Below, in pieces: positions 48,827-57,453 of a stretch of DNA of 64,000 bases. How positions within the stretch are numbered: position 1 is the first letter of the stretch; the number at the start of each line of letters is the position of its first letter. The translations under genes and the position numbers were made by a program. The notes under the pieces were generated by a model, which ran no database searches, was not told the DNA's origin, and saw only the letters and a program-made list of their open reading frames with translations. The stretch is from Tubulanus polymorphus (taxonomy: Eukaryota > Nemertea > Palaeonemertea > Tubulaniformes > Tubulanidae), in assembly GCF_964204645.1 (NCBI RefSeq), contig NC_134025.1, positions 620,001 through 684,000 on the forward strand, given 5' to 3'.

Positions 48827-51800
48827 ATGCCAGAACCAACTGTAGAAAACATGGAAGAAACTGAAGTAGAAACCTTTGCGTTTCAAGCTGAGATCGCTCA
48901 ATTAATGAGTTTGATCATCAACACATTTTACTCAAACAAAGAAATTTTCCTGCGAGAATTGATTTCAAATTCTTCCGATGCTTTGGATAAAATCCGCTAC
49001 CAGAGTTTGACCGACCCGGCAGTTCTGGACAGCGGCAAAGATCTGAAGATCGATATCATCCCCGACCCGGCCAACAATGTCCTGACTATCGAGGATTCTG
49101 GTATCGGAATGACGAAGGCTGATTTAGTGAACAATCTCGGAACGATCGCTAAATCTGGAACTAAAGCTTTCATGGAGGCTTTACAGGTAAATAACCCCTA
49201 ATTCATTAGGGGATCACCACATTCCCTGATCTATGAAAGAACAATGAAGTTTGGGTTTATTTCGAGAAAAGATGAAATAATTTGCTATTCTTATTGGCAA
49301 TGCAGTGGCTGCCCGATATCAGAGGCAATTAGTCAATCTCAAAATTATTTAAAATATCCGCTTAGCGTTGGTCTTGGATGTAATAGTCTCATAACTGGAT
49401 TCAATAACTAACTTCTAATTTTCATGATTAATTGAAATGAGAGTTTTCTGTTTTCTCTTCATATCTATTCTAAAATCATGGTTCCTACAGATCAGGGTAA
49501 TTGGGAAAAACTTGGGAATTTGAAAAATCGTCCTCAAATCAGGGAAATACTTGGGAAATTCATTACATTTTACATATATTGCATTTGCCAAGGGCAACTT
49601 TCTTCAGCGATTTTCCCTTGAAAATCACATTCATCGACCAGTCACCACTAAAATAACATGACGATATGTGTTCATTTCCATTTGGGAAAATTGAAAAATC
49701 ACCCATGAAGTACTTGGGAATTTTGAATTCATACAACTGTGGGAACCATGTAAAATGTATATGATGTATAATTTCAGTCTGGAGTTGACATATCTATGAT
49801 TGGTCAATTTGGTGTTGGTTTCTACTCTGCGTATCTCGTCGCTGATCGTGTAACAGTTCACACTAAACACAACGACGACGAACAGTACGTGTGGGAGTCC
49901 TCGGCCGGTGGATCGTTCACAGTCCGTAACGCTAACGCCTCGGACCCCGTCATCAAACGAGGAACGAGGATCATTCTTCACATCAAAGAGGATCAAAACG
50001 AATACATCGAGGAGAAACGCGTTAAGGAAGTCGTGAAGAAACACAGTCAATTCATCGGATACCCGATCACGCTGTTCGTCGAGAAAGAACGAGAAAAAGA
50101 GATCAGCGACGACGAAGAAGAGGAAGAAAAAGAAGAAAAGAAAGAGGGAGAGGAGGAAGAAGAGAAGGTAAAATTGAATCTCGTTTCCGTGGGAAATATT
50201 GAGAAAGTTATTGTCGCAAATGATGTTGAATTCTTTTCCCAGCTTATCCATATATGCTGATACAGCGCTAACTAAAGCCAATCATCTGATGCGACCAAAC
50301 TATAAACTTTCTGAATCCTGGCAGCTCTACAGTTCACAGTCAACTTCTGACTTCACAATTTGGAAGTGAAATGTCTCAGAATTGTTAAACTCTGTCCCAG
50401 ATTCAATGAGTGTGTAGTGTGTGTAAGTAATGCTTGGATGTATTTTAAGGCTGATGAAGACAAACCAAAGATAGAAGATCTGGATGAAGATGAGGACGCC
50501 GATAAGAAAACTGATAAGAAAAAGAAGAAGATTAAGGAGAAGTACATCGACTCTGAAGAGCTGAATAAAACTAAACCTCTGTGGACACGTAATCCTGACG
50601 ATATCACACAGGAAGAATACGGAGAGTTCTATAAATCATTGACCAACGATTGGGAAGAACATTTAGCTGTCAAGGTAGATATTTACGTTCTGGAAATAGG
50701 AACCAGTCCAACCTAGTTTAATCCTAATGATTACTTATTCTTAGCTAATTCCAATAAGGAATACAAATTAGGGGTCAGAAATTGAGATGACTTGAGTTGG
50801 CCGATTAATTGGCCACTTAACTGAATCAAACTGTATTTGATTCTTTTATAAGTTGCAAATGATGTTGAATTCTTTTCCCAGCTTATCCATAGATGCTGAT
50901 ACCGTGCTAACTAAGCCAATCATCTGATGCAACTTGAACATGATTATTTGGTGGTTCATCTATTTGAAATTGATGAAGTAAAATGATTTGAAATGTTTTT
51001 TTTTGCAGCATTTCTCAGTTGAAGGTCAACTGGAATTCCGTGCTCTGTTATTCATCCCAAAACGAGCTCCGTTCGATTTGTTTGAAAGCAAAAAGAAACG
51101 AAACAACATCAAACTGTACGTGAGACGTGTATTTATCATGGATAACTGTGAAGATCTTATTCCTGAATATCTCAGTAAGTTCTAACTATCCAACAAACTA
51201 CTGGACCCAGTTCCACAGTTCTGGGTTAAAGTGAGTTCATTTTCAGTGAGTTAAATCTTAACTCACAACTGTGGAACTGGACCCCGTCTTTTATGATTCC
51301 TAATTCACTATTAATCAATGTTTGAATATCATTTTTCTACTGAGGTTCATGTGACCTTTAAAGTTACTTGTCATAAATATAAATGAAGAGTCTCTTGATC
51401 GCAAATGATGTTGAATTCTTTTCCCAGCTTATCCATATATGCTGATACAGCGCTAACTAAAGCCAATTATCTGATGCAGTAATTCATTAGACTCTTACAA
51501 TTCAATTAAAAACTGATGTTCATTTCACCTCGTCAGGTGTCTGATTAGTGCCTGATTTTACAGATAGATGTCGCTAGTTGTACGCTCTAAATGATAAGTC
51601 TATTTTGCGTTACAGATTTCATCAAGGGTGTAGTTGACTCCGAAGATTTACCGTTAAACATTTCTCGTGAAATGTTGCAACAAAGCAAAATCCTGAAAGT
51701 CATCCGTAAAAATCTCGTGAAGAAGTGCATGGAATTGATCGAAAGCATCGCCGAAGATAAAGACAACTTTGCCAAGTTCTACGAGCATTTCGCCAAGAAC

Positions 51801-53375
51801 ATGAAACTCGGAATTCACGAGGATACGACCAACAGGAAGAAACTCGCTGATTTCCTCAGATATTATTCCTCTCAATCCGGAGACGAAATGACTTCATTGA
51901 AGGATTACGTGTCGAGAATGAAGGAGAACCAGAAATCCATCTATTTCATCACCGGTAAATATCTCATAAATTTATCTCTAGTTTCACTGATACAGGTATC
52001 AATCTGCTGCCTCGAATCGGGACCTCTGTCAAAGTCTTCTGTTGTTGATTTACAATTAAAAATTTCTCGGATGAAGTTCTGAACATATGTAATGCGTGAA
52101 TTCTTAAAAGTTGATCTAATATTGAATATTTGACGTGTAAGCAGATTGATACTTGAATTTGTAGATTTCTAGAGTCAAAATAATTCATTCTTTTCGCAAA
52201 TGATGTTGAATTCTTTTCCCAGCTTATCCATATATGCTGATACAGCGCTAACTAAAGCCAATCATCTGATGCAATGATCTGCGGTATAAATGACTGTATA
52301 AACTGAGTGTAGATTTGATCTGAATGCAGTGTTATTTAATTTCCGACAGGTGAAAGCCGTGAACACGTACAGAATTCAGCGTTTGTTGAAGGAGTAAAGA
52401 AGAGAGGATTTGAAGTGTTGTACATGATCGATCCTATCGACGAATACGCTACTCAACAATTGAAAGAATACGACGGTAAAACGCTCGTTTCCGTGACGAA
52501 AGAAGGATTAGAATTACCCGAGGACGAGGAAGAGAAGAAGAAGTTCGAAGAACAGAAAGCTCATTACGAGGGTCTGTGCAAAGTGATGAAGGAGATTCTC
52601 GATAAGAAAGTCGAAAAGGTAAGAAATCATCCCTTCATTACTTCACTTTAGGTCATTTAATTATCATTAATATGAAACTTAGGGTTTGAAAGAGTTACCT
52701 ATTAGAACTAATCAGTCTTGAGTCGCAAATGATGTTGAATTCTTTTCCCAGCTTATCCATATATGCTGATACAGCGCTAACTAAAGCCAATCATCTGATG
52801 CAGTAATTAAGACTGTTAGTTCTGAATATTGTCTTCAGTTAAATTAATCAAACATTCACTCTATCATTAAGGTGGGGTCTGTTATGTCATTGTAGTTAGT
52901 TTGAACTGTAATTAATTTTGTGTCTAATTTCTAGGTTGTTGTATCAAACCGTTTGATCACGTCGCCGTGTTGTATTGTCACAAGTCAATACGGTTGGTCC
53001 GCGAACATGGAACGCATCATGAAAGCACAAGCTCTCCGCGATACGTCCACGATGGGTTACATGGCCGCCAAGAAACACCTCGAAGTCAACCCCGATCATT
53101 CCATCGTGAAAACGCTTCGCGAGAAAGCCGAAACCGATAAAAACGATAAATCAGTTAAAGACTTAGTAATGTTATTATTCGAAACATCTCTTCTGTCGTC
53201 GGGATTTACTCTCGAGGAACCGCAGATTCACGCCGATAGAATTCATCGCATGATTAAACTAGGTTTAGGAGTCGAAGAGGACGAGATCGAAACCACGGAG
53301 ACGGCCGATGAATCGATGCCACCCCTGGAAGGTGAGGACGGAGACGATAGCACGCGTATGGAGGAAATCGATTAA
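48827..53375 (+). CDS. HSP90: cytosolic HSP90 chaperone, 7 coding exons
   Basis: ATP-dependent dimeric chaperone of the cytosol. Exons: 48827-49186, 49778-50167, 50450-50674, 51009-51174, 51616-51954, 52350-52618, 52935-53375, joining to 729 aa (human HSP90AB1 724). The N-domain GHKL ATPase shows [19 protein letters not shown] (catalytic Glu44, Asn48), EDSGIGMT (Asp90) and [14 protein letters not shown] near 129. The charged linker is [19 protein letters not shown] plus a Lys-rich second part. The middle domain has [13 protein letters not shown] and [21 protein letters not shown]; the dimerisation domain has [13 protein letters not shown]. It ends [14 protein letters not shown]. The absence of a signal peptide and of a KDEL end makes it the cytosolic form. 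The terminal pentapeptide is MEEID instead of the usual TPR-binding MEEVD. Introns 3 to 7 each carry a snoRNA-like element. It is tail-to-tail with WDR20 across about 4 kb. Confidence 0.97.
49477..49750. mobile_element. MITE in HSP90 intron 2
   Basis: Left end CATGGTTCCTACAG, right end CTGTGGGAACCATG, with TAAAAT repeated on both sides (49471-49476, 49751-49756) as a candidate target duplication. The interior has several copies of a 'ttgggaaaa..cttgggaattt' motif. No coding capacity. This is the only large intron of the gene without the snoRNA-like element, apart from the 5' UTR intron. Confidence 0.7.
50203..50311 (+). ncRNA. box C/D snoRNA copy 1, HSP90 intron 3
   Basis: Core 50213-50295. 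C-like box ATGATGT (50220-50226), D' CTGA (50257-50260), D CTGA (50286-50289). The ends GTCGCA and TGCGAC form a perfect 6-bp terminal stem. An outer stem GAAAGTTAT / ATAAACTTTC (50203-50211 with 50302-50311, one bulge) encloses it. The core ends 154 nt before the next exon. RNA target not assigned. Confidence 0.82.
50850..50935 (+). ncRNA. box C/D snoRNA copy 2, HSP90 intron 4
   Basis: The most diverged copy, with ATAGATG, ACCGTGC and one A lost in the ACTAAGCC segment. C-like box, D' CTGA and D CTGA are all kept. The terminal stem is AAGTTGCA / TGCAACTT, a perfect 8 bp. Compared with copy 1, the C-G pair has become T-A on both strands of the stem. The core ends about 75 nt before exon 5. 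Confidence 0.82.
51201..51284. repeat. palindromic MITE, family A, in HSP90 intron 5
   Basis: CTGGACCCAGTTCCACAGTT on the left and AACTGTGGAACTGGACCCC on the right. It lies upstream of snoRNA copy 3 in the same intron. Confidence 0.75.
51386..51496 (+). ncRNA. box C/D snoRNA copy 3, HSP90 intron 5
   Basis: Core 51401-51477, identical to copy 1 in the body apart from AATTAT for AATCAT before the D box. The inner stem is only GCA/TGC, but an outer perfect 8-bp stem AAGAGTCT / AGACTCTT (51386-51393 with 51489-51496) closes the element. The core ends 138 nt before the next exon. Confidence 0.8.
52185..52277 (+). ncRNA. box C/D snoRNA copy 4, HSP90 intron 6
   Basis: Core 52196-52272, body identical to copy 1, inner stem GCA/TGC. 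A weak outer pairing TCATT / AATGA with a 6-nt bulge is possible. The core ends 77 nt before exon 7. Confidence 0.8.
52704..52823 (+). ncRNA. box C/D snoRNA copy 5, HSP90 intron 7
   Basis: Core 52725-52801, body identical to copy 1. A long outer stem encloses it: AGAACTAATCAGTCTT (52704-52719) pairs with AAGACTGTTAGTTCT (52809-52823), 15 bp with one bulged T. The core ends 133 nt before the last exon. Confidence 0.82.
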
Positions 53376-53497
53376 ATCTTTAAACTCTTTAATTAGTATT
53401 TTTCAAGCGAAGATCAAATTCAAACTCATCAATGTTGTCTTTATGGACGTTGCCCTTATTGATGTCAGTCGTTAGTTAAATATTATCATTGTAATTA

Positions 53498-53564
53498 CAG
53501 TGGAACCTCGTTAAAATGAGGCAGATTATAATCTGATGCCTCCACCGACGATTGGGTTCCACTG
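53498..53564. mobile_element. 67-bp Tc1/mariner-pogo-type mini-MITE in the HSP90 3' UTR
   Basis: CAGTGGAACCTCGTT at the left and GGGTTCCACTG at the right, flanked by TA on both sides. The CAGTGGAACCTCGTTA end is typical of pogo/Tigger-like elements. Confidence 0.7.
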
Positions 53565-53679
53565 TAGTAATATTTATCATTAGGTTATCTTAGAATTATT
53601 GAAACTGGTTAAAACTGTACTAGTGGAATCTATTGTGTAACCTTATTGATTTATTCAATCAACGATGTTGAAAAGAGAC

Positions 53680-53685
53680 AATAAA
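53680..53685 (+). terminator. HSP90 poly(A) signal
   Basis: AATAAA 305 nt after the stop codon, followed by a T-rich stretch (TTCTTTTGTATT). Confidence 0.65.
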
Positions 53686-53893
53686 ATTCTTTTGTATTAA
53701 TTTAGTCCGTATTTAGTGGTAAATCTTTTTTTGAGGTGGTGAAATTGAGGATATTAGTGGTAGAACTTCATTATCTCAAATCCATAGAATGGTTGCCTGT
53801 GAATGCTATGCTGATCGTGTATTATCTTAATCGATATAGGATCGAAATTGGAGACATCCGGATAGAGTCGGCCCCCATGATGCGCATGACTTG

Positions 53894-54074
53894 GTGGCAG
53901 CACTGTACGGTCCCCTATAGGAATTTCTGTGAACTAATTAACGAGGACGGTTAGTGTATAGACTGGTTACCGGTCTCTAAGATATTGAATGGGACAGGCA
54001 ACCAGTCTAGGTTAGAGTACGGAAATAAAATTAGTTCACAGAAATTCCGCTTGGGGACCGTACAGTGCTGCCAC
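53894..54074. mobile_element. MITE with ~45-bp terminal inverted repeats
   Basis: Left arm GTGGCAGCACTGTACGGTCC then CC, TATAGGAATTTCTGTGAACT and AATT; right arm AATTAGTTCACAGAAATTCC, then GGGGACCGTACAGTGCTGCC and AC. The centre contains a smaller inverted repeat AGACTGGTT (53960-53968) / AACCAGTCT (54000-54008), also seen at 8026-8077. Confidence 0.8.
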
Positions 54075-54139
54075 AACTTTGATTGAAAAACAGATATTAA
54101 AATAGGATGTCCCCAGGGTTACTACGGTTAATGGCGATT

Positions 54140-54885
54140 CTGTTCTCTCGGTGAATGCTGTAACCTAGGCATCACGAGATTACTATCTGTGGATGCTGTA
54201 ACCTAGGCATCACGAGATTACTATCTGTGGATGCTGTAACCTAGGCATCACGAGATTACTATCTGTGTGATGCTGTAACCTAGGCATCACGAGATTACTA
54301 CTATCGGTGGATGCTGTAACCTAGGCATCACGAGATTACTATCGGTGGATGCTGTAACCTAGGCATCACGAGATTACTATCTGTGGATGCTGTTACCTAG
54401 AGGCATCACGAGATTACTATCTGTGGATGCTGTTACCTAGAGGCATCACGAGATTACTATCTGTGGATGCTGTAACCTAGGCATCACGAGATTACTATCT
54501 GTGGATGCTGTAACCTAGGCATCACAAGATTACTATCGGTGGATGCTGTAACCTAGGCATCACGAGATTACTACTATCGGTGGATGCTGTAACCTAGGCA
54601 TCACGAGATTACTATCGGTGGATGCTGTAACCTAGGCATCACGAGATTACTATCTGTGGATGCTGTAACCTAGGCATCACGAGATTACTATCAGTGGATG
54701 CTGTAACCTAGGCATCGCGAGATTACTATCTGTGGATGCTGTAACCTAGGAATCGCGAGATTACTATCTGTGGATGCTGTAACCTAGGCATCACGAGATT
54801 ACTATCTGTGGATGCTGTAACCTAGGCATCACGAGATTACTATCGGTGGATGCTGTAACCTAGGCATCACGAGACTACCTACTAT
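54140..54885. repeat. 38-bp minisatellite, ~19 copies
   Basis: Unit GTGGATGCTGTAACCTAGGC followed by ATCACGAGATTACTATCT. Variants are CTATCGGTGG, an ACTACTATC insertion and GTTACCTAGAGGC. The units are directly adjacent with no spacers. Confidence 0.95.
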
Positions 54886-55740
54886 TGTATCCTCCTATTC
54901 TATCCTTTTTAGGGGTTATCCCCCAGAAAACCAACTACATTCTCAGGATGTTGTATTTTAATTTTCCAGACAGACGTTCCGAAATACTACTTCAAAATAA
55001 ATCTTGCGTTCAATCCTGTTGAGACAAGAGATTTCCATTACAGCGACCAAAAGACAAACAACAAGTCAGATTTCTGCATTGATATTTGAATATATTTGTG
55101 ACTAATGAATATAGTTCACGCAGACCATCATCATACACAGCATCAGTCAGTCATACGGAATCAAGAGGCTCAGCCTCAAACAATAGTCCATTCGTTAAAG
55201 AATTTTGTGAGATACAGACCTAGAATTAATGTTTATTTAGGAGACAGTTAAAGTATCTGTGTAATTATTTCATATCACAGTTAACATACTGAAACAATTG
55301 AACATTAAATAAGAGTAGTGGACACAAGGGCTCGTTGTAGTTTAAGCTTAAAGTTTGAACCTCAGAAAATGATGGCAGGGTTCGTACTGTTTTATAGTCT
55401 GATTTTCCGTAAACTTGTCCAGGCTAAATATCCAAATATCTTTATCTACTGAATGAGCTTATACGTAATAAGGCAGAATGGAAAGTTTTTTAATTCAAAT
55501 ACTACCAGGCCTACGGTACAACAACCACCAAGAATTATCCCCACATTTCTAAAATATCATAGCATCAGAACAAACACTTAAAATTTCTTAACTTTATTCA
55601 GGACCTGTACGAACCCTGGGAGAAGCAGTTCTTTCTTATAGAGATAACACTGAGTTATACGGCTTATTTTCAAGATAAACCGAGTAGATTTGACTAGGCC
55701 TTCATCACTATACGCAGATGATAGATAATGGATAGTAAAG

Positions 55741-55826
55741 ACAATTGCCATTTGAGCAGTCGTGACTTAGCTCCAAAATTAGACTGGTCTGCAGTTTTCA
55801 AGTCATGACTGTATAACTGGCCTCAG
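55741..55826. repeat. degraded MITE, family B
   Basis: GAGCAGTCGTGACTTAG at the left and CAAGTCATGACTGTATAACTG at the right; shorter than the copies at 10991 and 22077. Confidence 0.55.
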
Positions 55827-56101
55827 AATTTGAAATTCAGTGAACCTCAGTAGATATTTTGGCACGGTTATATTTGTTCTCATGAAATAGTTTCACAATC
55901 ATTAATAAGACTGAAATGATGAAGGTTTATTCGAGCGTTGACTTCATCATTGATACCATAAAGTATTCATTTAATTATTGATGAATTTATTCAATTTTTG
56001 TGAACCTTAAACTAAAATAAATGACACCAAACAGAATCTTAACAGTCAAACTCGGCTTAAGTCGTCATCTCTAGTTTTGAGTCGCAATTTGTATGTCTTA
56101 T

Positions 56102-56346
56102 CAGGGTCCGATCTAAGGAATGAAAGCCACTTGCCCAGGGGGGGGGGGCAAGCATATCTGGAATTTCACTTGCCTCCTCCAAAAGCTACTTGCCCTACAC
56201 AGGCAGTCCGATTGGTGGCACTATCATCCATTTTATCGAGTGGGAAAAAAGCTTTGTGACATGAAACTGCACTAGGTTCATAATACTTGCCCTGATGAGA
56301 ATATACTTGTCCGCGGCAATCGGACAAGTGCTTAGATCGGACCCTG
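56102..56346. mobile_element. MITE family D, copy 1, with CTTAT duplication
   Basis: CAGGGTCCGATCTAAG at the left and CTTAGATCGGACCCTG at the right, a perfect 16-bp TIR. CTTAT flanks both sides (56097-56101, 56347-56351). The interior has ACTTGCCC / GGACAAGT motifs and a poly-G run. Confidence 0.85.
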
Positions 56347-57231
56347 CTTATTCAATTCATTAAGTAAAAGTCATCAACAAAATGATCATCACAACAACTT
56401 AAGCAAGTTTCAATGTATGGGGAAACTGCAACACCAACTTTCCCACCAGATGGCGCGACGAGCAATCAGTCTTACGTTTTCAAAATAAGTTCATTACCAA
56501 TCAATTCTGAACTAAATTGAGGTTATTCATTTTTCAAAATTCATTTTTCACTCCTTGATTGAGTTTTCATTAATAATTGATTCATTAAACAGAAAAGTGA
56601 GTTCACTCGATGTAAGAAATTGAACGCAGAAGACGGAGTAACTACTAGTGACACCTGGTGGATCCTCACTCGCCATAAGTGGAATGATTGCCTCAGTAGC
56701 GTTGGAGGTTCCCCATTTCATATAAAACATCTATTGCATAATCTAACATGCCAGGGTCTGTTTTTATAAATAGAGCGCGACCCCTTACACTGTGTTGAGA
56801 GAGAGAGGCAGTTATTGTTAGATTTCAGAAGCAAGCGAAAGATTATGTACAAATCTGTAGATAGTACGCAGGAGACACAATAGACGGCAGCACCATACGA
56901 TCACAAATAAACATCACAAAAACACGTCGTTTATAATTTTATCACACTTTGATGAGAAACACGGATTGAACCCGCGGTTTAAAATCCATTCTCTGGTTTA
57001 AAACATTCGGTGGATCATTCCACTTCCACTTCCACACACATCTAAAACATATCAGAAACATACAATTATACAATCGATCAGTTTATAGATCTCATTGTGG
57101 ATAATGATACAAAATTAAAACTGTGATGAACTGTCAGCAGCTGAGACATGTATTCTTCCACAATATCCCCTTAATTCAAAACACAATTTTAGAAATCCTT
57201 GATCTGTGTCAAGTAGCCATATACAGTAAAC

Positions 57232-57344
57232 CCTGGGCCCAGTTTAACACAACGGTTTCACTCTTAAATCTATTTAATTTCTTCATCAATTCAGTTTATC
57301 TTAAATCGAATTAGGCTTTAATCGTTTTTGTGAAACAGGGCCGT
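57232..57344. repeat. palindromic MITE, family C
   Basis: CCTGGGCCCAGTTTAACACAA at the left and TTTTGTGAAACAGGGCCGTGG at the right, with TCTTAAATCTATTTAATTTC inside. Just downstream of the WDR20 stop, so possibly in its 3' UTR. Confidence 0.7.
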
Positions 57345-57453
57345 GGAGTGATTTGATTGTTCCTCCGCGAAATCCGAGGCAAATGCTGAGTATACAGAGT
57401 GATTGAATGAATGGAGCTTACCTGACATGGTTGATTAATAATTATGACGAGTC

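Larger units (their letters stand above)
53686..57453. other. intergenic between HSP90 and WDR20 (tail to tail)
   Basis: No supported gene. It contains a long-TIR MITE, a large minisatellite, MITEs of families B, C and D, and presumably the WDR20 3' UTR on the right. A TATAAATA-like motif near 56767 has no recognisable gene after it. Open frames at 53736-53954 and 56077-56259 fall inside repeats. Confidence 0.6.

Noticed and set aside
49631-50281. 216-aa open frame on the minus strand over HSP90 exon 3
   Set aside because: It is the antisense shadow of the acidic linker and ATPase coding sequence; the plus-strand frame matches HSP90 and the splice phases fit.
50213-50295. U14 (SNORD14), the known heat-shock cognate-hosted snoRNA
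   Set aside because: The guide segments do not resemble the U14 domains A and B, so only the host type is similar.
50203-52823. HSP90 intron element as a MITE or gene-conversion remnant
   Set aside because: One copy per intron, always on the host strand, no target duplication, not seen elsewhere in the window, and the end stem covaries. Box positions fit a C/D snoRNA better.
54140-54885. CRISPR-like array
   Set aside because: Units are directly adjacent without unique spacers, in a eukaryotic genome. It is a minisatellite; the same holds for 42510-42975.
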